Shown in pieces: positions 40,651 to 50,093 of a stretch of DNA of 64,000 bases; position 1 is the stretch's first letter; every line of letters starts with the position of its first letter. The notes under the pieces are model-generated. The model had not been told where the DNA came from and did no database searches. It saw only the letters and a list, made by a program, of their open reading frames with translations. The position numbers and the translations under genes were made by a program. The stretch comes from Elusimicrobiota bacterium (GTDB taxonomy: Bacteria; Elusimicrobiota; Elusimicrobia; UBA1565; UBA9628): positions 1 to 64,000 of the forward strand of contig DMMY01000030.1 in NCBI GenBank assembly GCA_003452935.1. Reading direction: 5' to 3'.

Positions 40651-42285
40651 TCACCTCGCCCTCGCGTTAGCCGTCAAGGTGAACGAGGTCCTGCTCTCCT
40701 GTTTCTCCGCCAGGGCATCGGGGTTGAGCGACGCGACCGGTTCGCTCGTAGCGGCCGCGTCGCCCGAGACGGACAGCTTGATGTCCGGGTACGATTTCGC
40801 CAGCACGGGCGTCTTCATGAGCCGGTCTTGGAACTGGGAGGCCATGTCCTGCTCGACGGACTTGGTCTCCCCTACGGCGCGCCCCTCGATGGTCAAAGTG
40901 CCCGGGACGGTCGAGCTGTTTCGCACCGGACGTTCGAACGAGAATTTGACCACCCACACCTTCTCGGGAAGGCTATCCACGATGTCCTTGATGATATCGA
41001 CGGCCAATATCCGGTTCTCGGCGCAAATTTCCTTGGTCAAATCCAGCTGTTCGCGCATCGACTTGAACATGCCGTTTATTTCTTCCGGGATTTTATTTTG
41101 GAACACCGCCTCTATCTCGGCGTTGCGTTGCAGCGAATGCAGTTCCCTCGCCCGGAATTCATAGAGCCCAAGCTTGAAGAGCCCCAGGATCAAAAACAGC
41201 GCCGTCAGCCCGCCTCCGGCGACGAGCAGGTCCCGCGCCGTCTGTTTTTCCTCGTCGCTTGATCTTCCCACGTCTCCCAAGTCGAGAGTCATGGCGCTGG
41301 AAGCCTGGAAGTGCAGGGAGGCCCCGATAGCCGCGTAGCCCCCCCAATCCCCGCCCTTGATCCCAAGCAGGGCGGGCGTATCCTGGAGCATGACGGGCAG
41401 GCTCAACGAGCGGGAAAAGGCGTCTTTCCAGACGGACAGATTAGCGCCGCTGCCGCTGAGCCATATCTGACTGATGGCGCCGACCCCCAGCTGTTTCTGG
41501 GCGAAGGCCACGCAGCCGCCGAGATCGACCTTGCGTTGGTCGCTGATATTGGCCTCCGCGCCCAGGAAGACCTCGCGGAAGAACACCGGAAATCCCCTGT
41601 CCGCGACCAGGATGCGCACGCTGCCTCCGTCGAAATGAACCTGGCAGTAAGGTCCCGCCTGCGAGCCCTTGCCGAGCGTCTGCCAAAGTTTCAAGACGGA
41701 GCAAGGCGCCACTTCCATGCCCGCGACCGTCAAACCCAGCCCCTCGAGCATGGCGGAGATGCTGGCAAGATTCTGTTTCTGGGTCACGGCGACGAGAGCG
41801 CCCTGGCGCGATCGGCCGCCGGCATCCGCGGGCAGGGGGACCACTTGATAATCATAACGCAGCTGATCAAGCGGTATGGGTATATATTTTTTCGCCTCCA
41901 CCGGCACGGCCGACTTCCAAAATCGCCTCTCTATGCCCGGCATCGTGAAATAACGCAGCAGTCCCAGGTGGTGGGAAAGAGTGACCATCACATGCTTGCT
42001 GTTCCAGCGTATCTGCGACATGGACTGGCGGATCAAGGCTCCCAAACGCTGGTTTTCCGTCAAAAATTTCGTATTGAGAGTCCCCGTCGCCAGGGCGCCT
42101 GCCTTCCCCTCAGGAACCGGCACCGGTATGCGCACGAGATGATCCACGGCCAATTTCCCATCCTTGGCGAGCCGCGTCTCGGCGATATAAATAGTCTCGG
42201 GACTGAAATAAAGCCCCAGGCACGAAGAAAGTTCGCGCCTCTTGTTCCCGAAGGCCAGGCGCTCGACCAAAGGCTCCCAATTCAT
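40651..42285 (-). CDS. PilM-PilN fusion protein
   Basis: 544 residues. Residues 1-330 are an actin-like PilM (GLYFSPETIYIAETRL, MPGIERRFWKSAVPVEAKKY, HFDGGSVRILVADRGFP, DLGGCVAFAQKQLG, IWLSGSGANLSVWKDAF). Residues about 360-544 are PilN/GspL-like: a single helix LLVAGGGLTALFLILGLF, a coiled stretch, then DIIKDIVDSLPEKVWVVKFS. In most species these are two genes; the cytoplasmic PilM normally docks on the PilN N-terminus. Overlaps the OmpA-like gene by ATGA. Confidence 0.85.
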   Translation of the reverse strand: MNWEPLVERLAFGNKRRELSSCLGLYFSPETIYIAETRLAKDGKLAVDHLVRIPVPVPEGKAGALATGTLNTKFLTENQRLGALIRQSMSQIRWNSKHVMVTLSHHLGLLRYFTMPGIERRFWKSAVPVEAKKYIPIPLDQLRYDYQVVPLPADAGGRSRQGALVAVTQKQNLASISAMLEGLGLTVAGMEVAPCSVLKLWQTLGKGSQAGPYCQVHFDGGSVRILVADRGFPVFFREVFLGAEANISDQRKVDLGGCVAFAQKQLGVGAISQIWLSGSGANLSVWKDAFSRSLSLPVMLQDTPALLGIKGGDWGGYAAIGASLHFQASSAMTLDLGDVGRSSDEEKQTARDLLVAGGGLTALFLILGLFKLGLYEFRARELHSLQRNAEIEAVFQNKIPEEINGMFKSMREQLDLTKEICAENRILAVDIIKDIVDSLPEKVWVVKFSFERPVRNSSTVPGTLTIEGRAVGETKSVEQDMASQFQDRLMKTPVLAKSYPDIKLSVSGDAAATSEPVASLNPDALAEKQESRTSFTLTANARAR

Positions 42286-44213
42286 CTTTCGGCCCCGCCG
42301 GAAAGGCGAATTTCGACCGTCTGGCCGCGCTCGTCGGAAACCGCGGACCGGACCTGGATGCGCTTGGGCTCGGTCTGATACCTATTGATCAGAAGTCCGG
42401 CGATCATCTGGGCGCGCCGCTCCGCCAGGACGGAGGCGTCCGTCTCGGAAGCCCGCGCGTAGCCCGTCAGGCTGATGTTTTCAAGAGGACGGCTCGCGGC
42501 GAGCTCGGAGCACTTCTTGAGATACTCCTCGCCTCCAGGAGTCATTTGGTGGGAATTCTCCTGAAACGCGATATTATAGAGGCCGGCATCGGAGCCGCTT
42601 TGCGCCGCGGGAGAAGGAGCGACCTCCGCTCGCGGCGCCGCGGACGGACCGGCCTTGCTCTGCGCGGCCTTGGCCCGACGGCCACGGGCCTTGCCGCTCA
42701 AAGGCCGGCGCGCGCTCCTGCCCAGCTTGTTTTGTTCTCTCCTAGCCCGGGGAACTATCTGCACGCCTAGGGCGCGCGCCCTCGTATTCTTTAATAGCGC
42801 CGCCGCCTTTATCGGCGCGGAATGAGGCAAGTCCGCGGAAGGCGCCCGGCCCGATGAGGAAGCCGCGGCTGCGATCCCCGGACGCGTATTCTCATCCATG
42901 AGCTTCTCCGCCGTCGCCGCGGTCTGGCCTTGCGACAGCAGATGTATCCAGCGATGCAAAGTGCGGGTCCGGCCCTTGCCGTCCGTGGCGGTTACTACGC
43001 ATTCGTAGCGGCCGGGCGGCAGGACGGGGCCGAAATGATTCCTGCGCCCGTTCCAAAATATCTGGTGAAAAATCGGCCCTCCGCCCACCACTTCCTGAAG
43101 AGGCGCCAGCGCGGAGTTGCCGGAAGAGGGCTGCAGAAGCTGGAACTTCCAGGAAGTCAAGCCCGCCGGAGGTTCCGAGACCGAGAATTCGATGATGGCG
43201 CCCTCATCCCGGTCGGGGCTGATAGCCTGGGGATAGACGCCCAAGGTGATGGGCGGGCCGGCCTCATCGCCGATCAGGCTGTCCACGGTCAAGGTCAGGG
43301 GACGGTTATATTCAAAGAGAACGATGATTCCTTTAAAGTCCCGCAGAGCCTTGGGGATTTCCACCTGGGTATTGAGGAGATTGATCTTGAGCCGCGGGGT
43401 GGCTATGCCGGCCGAGAACAGATGCGCGCTGATGCCCATCGTGCGCCGCATGTCCAGAACCTTGGCGTCTCCTACGGCCGTGCCTTCGGGCAGGATCGTC
43501 ACCTGGGCGCCGCCCAGGCTGTAAACGATGCGGGTCAAGGCGTCCAGCATTTTGCCGGCGCTCTTCCGGAATGAAATTCCGGACACGAACAGCCGCGCCG
43601 ATGGGATGCCGATAGCCTGAAGATCGCCGTTCTCGAGAGACACGACCCGGATTCCGGAAGCGGCCTTGAGTTCGCGCAATCCAGCGCCGAGTATGACGCG
43701 CAGTTTGGACTTGATCTCCTTATGCAATGCCTCCTTGTTGGCCTGGGCCTTGGGCCCGGCAGCGGGTTCGACATCGGCTTCGGCATCGGGTTGCACCGGC
43801 TGCCGCTCCGCGGGAGCCTCCGCCGGCCGCTCGTCGGCATCCTCATTGACCTTGGAGGCCGCGGCCGCGGGAGCCTCCGCCGGCCGCTCGTCGGAAACCC
43901 CGATGGCTTTGAGGGCCGCGGCCTTGAGGCCCGCGGGTTTTTTTTCATCCTTCGTCGGGGTGGTCATCCGATGGCTGATCAGATTGAGATATTCGTTGGC
44001 CACGGCGCGTTCGGAAGAGTTGCCCTTGGTCAAGATATCCATGAATTGATCCATGGCCTCGATGTCCTCGCCCTGTTCATAGAACGTCACGGCCTGTTTC
44101 ATTTGCCGGCTCATGCCGGAGGCTGACCCGGCCTCGTCGTCCTGGGCCGAAACCGCCGCAGCGGCCATGAAAGCCGCCGCAAAGGAACCAATCAAAATTG
44201 GACGCAGTCTCAT
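42282..44213 (-). CDS. Exported protein with OmpA-like C-terminal domain
   Basis: 643 residues. Signal peptide (RLRPILIGSFAAAFMAAAAVS). An N-terminal helical part is followed by a low-complexity linker with two copies of DERPAEAP (about 109-140), a middle domain (residues about 180-430), and a C-terminal OmpA-like peptidoglycan-binding segment (ECSELAASRPLENISLTGYA-like region; RAQMIAGLLINRYQTEPKRI). It is coupled to PilM-PilN, so it may anchor the machine to the cell wall. No family name for the middle part. Confidence 0.6.
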   Translation of the reverse strand: MRLRPILIGSFAAAFMAAAAVSAQDDEAGSASGMSRQMKQAVTFYEQGEDIEAMDQFMDILTKGNSSERAVANEYLNLISHRMTTPTKDEKKPAGLKAAALKAIGVSDERPAEAPAAAASKVNEDADERPAEAPAERQPVQPDAEADVEPAAGPKAQANKEALHKEIKSKLRVILGAGLRELKAASGIRVVSLENGDLQAIGIPSARLFVSGISFRKSAGKMLDALTRIVYSLGGAQVTILPEGTAVGDAKVLDMRRTMGISAHLFSAGIATPRLKINLLNTQVEIPKALRDFKGIIVLFEYNRPLTLTVDSLIGDEAGPPITLGVYPQAISPDRDEGAIIEFSVSEPPAGLTSWKFQLLQPSSGNSALAPLQEVVGGGPIFHQIFWNGRRNHFGPVLPPGRYECVVTATDGKGRTRTLHRWIHLLSQGQTAATAEKLMDENTRPGIAAAASSSGRAPSADLPHSAPIKAAALLKNTRARALGVQIVPRARREQNKLGRSARRPLSGKARGRRAKAAQSKAGPSAAPRAEVAPSPAAQSGSDAGLYNIAFQENSHQMTPGGEEYLKKCSELAASRPLENISLTGYARASETDASVLAERRAQMIAGLLINRYQTEPKRIQVRSAVSDERGQTVEIRLSGGAER

Positions 44214-44274
44214 GAATTTATCGACGCAGTGCCCTCTGCGATAAATCTTAATCAAAGGGCATTGCTGATTTATT

Positions 44275-46830
44275 TCACGATCCCAATGCCCGAAGGCCGC
44301 TCTGGGCCGCGGCATTGCGCGGGTCCAGGCTCAAGGCTTCACGGAACTTCGCGGCGGCGTCCTTGGGCCTGCCCACGGAGGCATACGCGTTGCCGAGGTT
44401 GGCGAGGGCGGAAACATGCCGGGGCTCCCGGGAGACGACCCATTCCAGGTGCGGGATGGCCTCGGGGGCCCGGCCGCGAACCAGGAGCAGGCTTCCGGCC
44501 AGGAACCGGGCCTTGGTCATTTCCGGAAACTGCGCCGCCAGGCGCAGCGCCAAGTCGAGGCTCGCCGGGGAATAATCACTCCGCCCGAGGCGGGCGTCAA
44601 GCTCGCGCAGCAGCGCCAGCGCGTCGAGTATGGGAGGACGCGGCCGGCCCGACTGCCGCGCCACGGCCAGCAGGGCGTTCTCCGATATCGTCATGTCGGG
44701 CGCCAGGGTCAGAGCCCGGGTATAGGCGGCGATGGCTTCGGGCCAGCGCTTCTGCAAGGAGTCCAGGTAGGCCAGGTTATGCCAGTGATTGGCGTTATCG
44801 GGAAAGAAGCGGACGGCGCTCTCCAACAATTCCCGCGCCGGGACCGCGAAGCGGCCGGGATCCTGCAAATAGACGGCGCTGAGGCTGTTGTAAACCTCGG
44901 CCGAAACGGGGTTGATCAGCCGGGCCATGCGGTAAAAGTCCAGGGCGCGCGACGCCTGCCCGAGCCGCGCGCCCGTCACGGCGCCGACGTTGAAATAAAT
45001 CTCGTCATATCCGGCATTGGCCGCCAGGGCTTGCCGGTAGGCGCGCTCGGCATCCGCGAAACGTTCCGCGCGGGCATAGGCGTTGCCCAACTCATAGATC
45101 GCGTTGACCTCGCGCGGGCCCCAAGACCGGGACGACTCAAGCTGCTTGATGGCTTGGGCCTGGGCGCCTTGGCGCAAAAGCTTGAAACCCGAGAAGTAGC
45201 GCGCCTCGCGGTTGAGCACCCTGACCCAATACCAGGACACCGCGAGCGCCGCGCAAAGGGCGGCTAGACCCAGGCCCTTGGCGACCGCGGCCTTGTTGAC
45301 GCGGCGCCAACCGCCATCCGCGGCCGCCGGCAGGCCCATGACCAGTCCGGCGGCCCACCAGAACATGAAGCCAGGCACGGCAAAATGAAGAGAGACATTA
45401 AGAAGATTATCCACCAGCATCCCGGCCACGCCGGCCGCGGCGGCCGTCCAGACGAGGGCTTGACGGCGCCCGTGTCGGGCCCAACTCCAGACGCAAGCCC
45501 CGAAGACCGTCCAGGTCCAAAAGAACACGCCCAACCCCGATATCCCGGTCTGAGCCCAAATCTCCAGGATTTCGTTGTGCGAGTTATTGGCGTGCGTGCG
45601 CAGCGTCCGGAAGATTTCAAAGAAACTCAGGATATGACCCTGATAAAAGGGGTAGAAGAGCTCGAAAAGCCCCCACCCCTTGCCGCTGATCGGATTCTCG
45701 GCGCCCATGAGCCAAGCGCAGCTCCATATGAGAAGGCGTTGATGCCAAGGCGAATAGAGGGCCTGGGTCTTCGCGGCTCCGGATATCTCGGCGATGCGGC
45801 TGAGCACGCTCGGCGTGTAAACGGAAGTGACGGAACTCTGGGGCCAAAGCAGCACCAGGGCCAGGGCTATGCCGGCCAGGAGTCCGCAGGGACGGGGATT
45901 GCGCGCCGCGGCGCGCCGCATATCCGGGTGCAAGGCCAGCACCAGCAAGGCCGCGAAAGCTCCCGCCCAGGATGAACGGGTCATGCTGCACAGAAGCGCC
46001 GACTCGATGGCCAGGATCACGGCGCCGTAAATCAGCCTGGCGCCCGTGCCGCGCGCTTCCACGAAGAAAGCCGCGGCGATCGGCAGCAGGATGACGTTGT
46101 AGGACGACAAAAAGTTAGGATTGCCGAATGTCGAGACGCAGCGGCCTCCATACGGATTGAGGACGTTGGGCCAAATGAACTCGAAGTTGAAGTACTGGCA
46201 GACTCCGTAGATCGACGCCAGAAAGCCGACGCCCATGATCAGATGAAGGAAATCCGTCACGCGCCCGCGCCGGCAGAGCCACAAAGCCCAGCCCAGCCCC
46301 AGAGCCCAAACCAGGGCTCCGTACGGATCCCAGACCTGCAGCCACAAATCCGTCCCTGAATTTCCGGGAGAACGCAGCTGCGGATAAGCCAGCCAAAGGA
46401 AACCCCAAAGCGCGGCAAAGGCGCTCCAGCCGGCCAATGAGACCCCGGGCTCGCCGCCATCTTCCCAGGCAACGGCCGCGGACAAATAGAACGGGACCAG
46501 CGCATTGACGATAAGGAACAGGGCGTTCCGGCTCCCCTCGCTGATGATCGACGCGCGAAAAAACTGGACGTGGCCGAAGTAGGCGACGGACCAGCTCAGG
46601 CCGCAAACGGCCAGGGTAGCCAGCCAGGGCGCGTCCAAGGGAGTCCGCGGCACCCTCAAGGAAGCCTTGCCCCATGCTCCCGCCATGCAGTAGGCGGCGG
46701 CGGCCGCGGCCAGGGCGATGTTGAGCAGACAAATCTGGCTGATATAAGGATTGCGCGTGAGGTTCGTAAAAAAAAGCAGGGGACAGACGAAATGGCAGAC
46801 GACGAGGCAGAACCTCAAGGCCGCGGTCAT
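44275..46830 (-). CDS. O-antigen ligase-like membrane protein with TPR domain
   Basis: 851 residues. About a dozen hydrophobic helices in the first 510 residues, with the Wzy_C/WaaL-type periplasmic loop (GRCVSTFGNPNFLSSYNVIL early, then GWGLFELFYPFYQGH, THANNSHNEILEIWAQTGI). The His in NSHNE is the common ligase motif. The C-terminal 330 residues are TPR repeats (AIYELGNAYARAERFADAER, ALANLGNAYASVGRPKDAAA). Members transfer glycans to lipid A core or to pilins. Starting ATG 46830 lies 20 bases after tRNA-Thr, with no clear ribosome site. Confidence 0.85.
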   Translation of the reverse strand: MTAALRFCLVVCHFVCPLLFFTNLTRNPYISQICLLNIALAAAAAAYCMAGAWGKASLRVPRTPLDAPWLATLAVCGLSWSVAYFGHVQFFRASIISEGSRNALFLIVNALVPFYLSAAVAWEDGGEPGVSLAGWSAFAALWGFLWLAYPQLRSPGNSGTDLWLQVWDPYGALVWALGLGWALWLCRRGRVTDFLHLIMGVGFLASIYGVCQYFNFEFIWPNVLNPYGGRCVSTFGNPNFLSSYNVILLPIAAAFFVEARGTGARLIYGAVILAIESALLCSMTRSSWAGAFAALLVLALHPDMRRAAARNPRPCGLLAGIALALVLLWPQSSVTSVYTPSVLSRIAEISGAAKTQALYSPWHQRLLIWSCAWLMGAENPISGKGWGLFELFYPFYQGHILSFFEIFRTLRTHANNSHNEILEIWAQTGISGLGVFFWTWTVFGACVWSWARHGRRQALVWTAAAAGVAGMLVDNLLNVSLHFAVPGFMFWWAAGLVMGLPAAADGGWRRVNKAAVAKGLGLAALCAALAVSWYWVRVLNREARYFSGFKLLRQGAQAQAIKQLESSRSWGPREVNAIYELGNAYARAERFADAERAYRQALAANAGYDEIYFNVGAVTGARLGQASRALDFYRMARLINPVSAEVYNSLSAVYLQDPGRFAVPARELLESAVRFFPDNANHWHNLAYLDSLQKRWPEAIAAYTRALTLAPDMTISENALLAVARQSGRPRPPILDALALLRELDARLGRSDYSPASLDLALRLAAQFPEMTKARFLAGSLLLVRGRAPEAIPHLEWVVSREPRHVSALANLGNAYASVGRPKDAAAKFREALSLDPRNAAAQSGLRALGS

Positions 46831-46838
46831 GAATATGG

Positions 46839-46850
46839 AGAAAAAAAGAA
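46839..46850 (-). terminator. T-rich tail after tRNA-Thr
   Basis: On the minus strand the tRNA is followed by TTTCTTTTTTTC, with the acceptor-stem side as the only hairpin. It may end the tRNA transcript before the ligase gene, or be read through. Confidence 0.35.
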
Positions 46851-46922
46851 AGCCGGAGAAGGGATTCGAACCCTCAACCTACCGCTTACGAAGCGGTTGC
46901 TCTACCGTTGAGCTACCCCGGC
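46851..46922 (-). tRNA. tRNA-Thr (anticodon CGU)
   Basis: 72 bases. Acceptor pairs GCCGGGG with CTCCGGC (one G-U), D arm GCTC-AACGGTA-GAGC, anticodon stem ACCGC/GCGGT with loop TTCGTAA giving anticodon CGU (codon ACG), and T arm GAGGG-TTCGAAT-CCCTT with a closing wobble-like end. Discriminator base is U. The CCA end is not encoded, so it must be added. It is divergent from shc. Confidence 0.95.
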
Positions 46923-46931
46923 GCGGAAACG

Positions 46932-46959
46932 ATTGTATCAAATTATCGCTCAATTGCAA
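46932..46959 (-). promoter_or_regulatory. Promoter of tRNA-Thr, sharing its -35 with shc
   Basis: TTGCAA (46954-46959) and TACAAT (46932-46937), spacer 16, on the minus strand; the tRNA begins 10 bases past the -10. TTGCAA is self-complementary and also forms the -35 of the plus-strand shc promoter. Confidence 0.55.
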
Positions 46960-46983
46960 TGAGGGAGCCGTTTTCGGTATAAT
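46954..46983 (+). promoter_or_regulatory. Promoter of the shc-hpnH hopanoid operon
   Basis: TTGCAA (46954-46959), spacer 18, TATAAT (46978-46983). The shc ATG is only 9 bases beyond the -10, with no Shine-Dalgarno sequence, so the mRNA is probably leaderless. Confidence 0.65.
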
Positions 46984-46991
46984 TTCCGTTC

Positions 46992-49013
46992 ATGATCAAA
47001 AAAATCGTACCGCAATGGCTGGTGCCTTTGGGACGCGGCTACAAGAAGCCCAAAGACTGGGCCGACAACCTCAGGCCCGATCCCGCCCCACCCGCGCAAA
47101 ACGCCGACATCCCAGGCGAACTGCGCCAGACCGTCCGCAAGGCGCAGGAAGCCATCCTCTCATCCCAGAACACGGAAGAAGGCTACTGGTGCGCGGACCT
47201 CAAATCCGACTGCACCTGCGACTGCGACACCATCATGCTCTACCACTTCCTGGGGCGGGGCAATTCCATCAAGATCCGCAAGCTCGCCAACCGGATCATC
47301 AACGAGCAGCTCTCCTGCGGCGGCTGGCCCATTTTCCGCAACGGCCCGGCCGAGATTTCCGCCACCGTGAAGGCCTATTGGGCCCTCAAGTTCGCGGGCC
47401 ACTCCCCCAACGAGCCGCGTCTGGCCGCGGCCAGACGCAGGATCCGGGAGCTCGGCGGCATCCACAAGGTCAACACCTACACCAAGTTCTATCTCGCCCT
47501 CTTCGGCCAATACGACTGGCGCGGAGTGCCCACCATCCCGCCGGAGCTCATGCTCTTTCCCAAATGGTTCTATTTCAACATTTACGAGATGTCCTCCTGG
47601 ACCCGCGCCATCGTGGTGCCGCTTTCCATCGTCTGGGCCTGCCAGCCGGCCATCCCCTGCCCTCCGCACGCGGTCATTGACGAACTCTTCCCCGACTCCC
47701 GCCGCTACGTCCCTCTCAAGGAAGCGGTCCCGCCTCACGGACTGTTCTCCTGGACCAAATTCTTTCTGCTCTGGGACGAGGGACTCAAGGCCATGGAAGG
47801 CCGGGGCGGCCACTGGATACGCACCTGGGCCCTGCGCCTGGCCGAGGACTGGATGCTCGAGCGCCTGCAAAATTCCGACGGTCTGGGCGCGATCTACCCC
47901 GGCATCGTCAACAGCATCATGGCCATGAAATGCCTGGGCTACCCGGACACGGACCCCAGGCTCGTGGATCAGCTCCAGGAGCTCGACCGTCTGGAGCTTC
48001 CCGGCGAGGAATCCTCCCAGTGGCAGCCCTGCCGCTCCCCGGTATGGGACACGGCGATCTCTGTCATCGCCCTGGCCGAATCCGGCCTCGAACGAGAAAA
48101 CCCCGCTCTCGTGCAGTCCGCCAAATGGCTCATCTCCAAGGAAATAAAGATCGCCGGCGATTGGCGGGTGACCAATCCCGCCGGGCCTATCGGCGGCTGG
48201 GCTTTCGAATTCAACAACGCCTATTATCCGGACATAGACGACTCGGCCATGGTCATGCTCGCGCTGCGCCACGTGCATCTCGACGAGCATACCGCCCATC
48301 TGCGCGAGAAGGCGTGCCTCAGGGGACTTAACTGGCTTCTCTCCATGCAGTCCTCGACCGGAGGATGGGCCGCGTTCGACAAGGACAACACCAAGATCAT
48401 CCTCACCAAGATACCCTTCGCGGACCACAACGCCATCATCGACCCGCCCGACGCCGACATCACCGGACGGGTGCTCGAATTCCTCGGCTATATCGGCTAT
48501 GACCGCGGCTACCCGGCCGCGGCCAAGGCCGTGCGCTTTCTCCAGCGCGAGCAGGAGGACGACGGCTCCTGGTTCGGCCGCTGGGGAGTCAATTATATAT
48601 ACGGGACCTGGCAGGTCCTTCGCGGCCTGGCCGCCATCGACGAGGACATGACGCAGCCCTACGTTTGCCGCGCCGTGGACTGGCTCAAGTCCGTGCAGCT
48701 GCCCGACGGGGGTTGGGGCGAGACCTGCGCGACCTACCACGACCCGGCGCTCAAGGGCACGGGGCCATCGACCCCGTCGCAGACCGCTTGGGCCCTCATG
48801 GGGCTCATGGCTGCCGGAGTCTACGACGAATCGGTCAGCCGCGGCGTGGAGTACCTGATCGCCTCTCAAAAGAGCGACGGGACTTGGGACGAAAACGAAT
48901 TCACCGGGACCGGGTTCCCAAAGGTCTATTACCTCGAGTACACCATGTACCGGAATTATTTCCCCCTCCACGCCCTGGGCGTCTATCAAGCGGCCCTAGG
49001 CAACGGGAAGTAG
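46992..49013 (+). CDS. shc: Squalene-hopene cyclase
   Basis: Cyclises squalene to hopene at the membrane. 673 residues. Catalytic DIDD (about 414-417) in YYPDIDDSAMVM matches the DxDD acid motif. QW repeats: QSSTGGWAAF, QEDDGSWFGRWGVNYIYGTW, QLPDGGWGE and QKSDGTWDE. First gene of the second hopanoid operon; promoter and start are almost on top of each other. hpnC, hpnD and hpnE for squalene are not seen nearby. Confidence 0.97.
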   Translation: MIKKIVPQWLVPLGRGYKKPKDWADNLRPDPAPPAQNADIPGELRQTVRKAQEAILSSQNTEEGYWCADLKSDCTCDCDTIMLYHFLGRGNSIKIRKLANRIINEQLSCGGWPIFRNGPAEISATVKAYWALKFAGHSPNEPRLAAARRRIRELGGIHKVNTYTKFYLALFGQYDWRGVPTIPPELMLFPKWFYFNIYEMSSWTRAIVVPLSIVWACQPAIPCPPHAVIDELFPDSRRYVPLKEAVPPHGLFSWTKFFLLWDEGLKAMEGRGGHWIRTWALRLAEDWMLERLQNSDGLGAIYPGIVNSIMAMKCLGYPDTDPRLVDQLQELDRLELPGEESSQWQPCRSPVWDTAISVIALAESGLERENPALVQSAKWLISKEIKIAGDWRVTNPAGPIGGWAFEFNNAYYPDIDDSAMVMLALRHVHLDEHTAHLREKACLRGLNWLLSMQSSTGGWAAFDKDNTKIILTKIPFADHNAIIDPPDADITGRVLEFLGYIGYDRGYPAAAKAVRFLQREQEDDGSWFGRWGVNYIYGTWQVLRGLAAIDEDMTQPYVCRAVDWLKSVQLPDGGWGETCATYHDPALKGTGPSTPSQTAWALMGLMAAGVYDESVSRGVEYLIASQKSDGTWDENEFTGTGFPKVYYLEYTMYRNYFPLHALGVYQAALGNGK

Positions 49014-49019
49014 CCCAAG

Positions 49020-50093
49020 ATGCCCTCCCCATTGTCCATGCAATTGGCCGTCTTTCGCTACATCCTCGGCCGGAAGCTGCGCAAGGCCGACAAATTTCCC
49101 CTGGTCCTGATGCTCGAACCCCTCTTCGCCTGCAATCTGGAATGCGCGGGTTGCGGCAAGATCCAATACCCCCCGGACATCCTCAAGAAACGCATGACCC
49201 CGCAGGAATGCTGGCAGGCGGCAGAGGAGTGCGGCGCGCCCGTGGTCTCGATAGCCGGCGGAGAGCCTCTCGTTCATCCCCAGATCGATGTCATCGTGCA
49301 AGGCCTTATCGAACGGGGGAAATACGTCTTTCTCTGCACCAACGCGATTCTTCTGGAAAAGAACTTGCACAGCTTCGAGCCGAGCTCGCATCTGATCCTG
49401 TCGGTCCATCTCGACGGCTCAGAGCCGGTCCATGACCGAATCGTCTGCCGGCCAGGCGCCTTTCAAACCGCGGTCGCCGCCATCCGCGCGGCCAAGGCCC
49501 GGGGCTTTCGAGTCATGACCAACTCCACTATTTTCCAGGGCCAGGATCCGGCGACGTTTCGGAATTTCTGCGACGAACTCGCGGCCCTGGGCACGGACGG
49601 CATCATGATCGCCCCGGGCTTCGCTTACGGCAAGGCCAAGCAGCAGGAGCTCTTCCTTCAGAGGGAGCAGACCAAGGCTTGGTTCCGGCAGGCCCTTAAG
49701 GACTGGCGGATAAAAGGCTGGGATTTCAACCACAGCCCCTTTTATCTTGATTTCCTGGAGGGCAAGCGGGATTATGAATGCACCCCGTGGGGCCTGCCTC
49801 TGCGCAATGTCCTGGGCTGGCAAAAGCCCTGCTATCTCTTCGAGGAAGGCGGCTACGCCAAGACCTATCAAGAGCTTCTCGACACAACGGTCTGGGATAG
49901 GTATGGCCGGGCCTCGGGACATCCCGCCTGCGCCGATTGCATGTCCCATGTCGGCTTCGAACCGTCCTCGGTGCTCGACGCGTTCTCATCCCCGCGCCGA
50001 TTTCTGGAACTCGTCCGGGAGTTCGTCGCGCTCGGCACGACCCGCAAGACCCGCGCCGCCGCGGCTGCCCCTGGCCGGCGGCCCCTCCCCTGA
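49020..50093 (+). CDS. hpnH: Adenosylhopane synthase HpnH (radical SAM)
   Basis: Adds a 5'-deoxyadenosyl group to hopene. 357 residues. Radical SAM Cys motif CNLECAGC (Cys38, 42, 45), GGEPLVHPQID, and a SPASM-like region with CYLFEEGGYAKTYQELLDTT and the closing CADCMSHVGFEPSSV, as in the HpnH family. It follows shc by 6 bases and shares one base with the hpnA start. Confidence 0.94.
   Translation: MPSPLSMQLAVFRYILGRKLRKADKFPLVLMLEPLFACNLECAGCGKIQYPPDILKKRMTPQECWQAAEECGAPVVSIAGGEPLVHPQIDVIVQGLIERGKYVFLCTNAILLEKNLHSFEPSSHLILSVHLDGSEPVHDRIVCRPGAFQTAVAAIRAAKARGFRVMTNSTIFQGQDPATFRNFCDELAALGTDGIMIAPGFAYGKAKQQELFLQREQTKAWFRQALKDWRIKGWDFNHSPFYLDFLEGKRDYECTPWGLPLRNVLGWQKPCYLFEEGGYAKTYQELLDTTVWDRYGRASGHPACADCMSHVGFEPSSVLDAFSSPRRFLELVREFVALGTTRKTRAAAAAPGRRPLP

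Noticed and set aside
32232..42285. Firm choice between type II secretion and type IV pilus
   Set aside because: PilM/N/O-like genes favour a pilus, but no PilT retraction ATPase or GspL/M proper is visible, so I kept the general naming.
47160..48989. Long open frame (609 codons) antisense to shc
   Set aside because: No motifs; a shadow of a strongly conserved gene.
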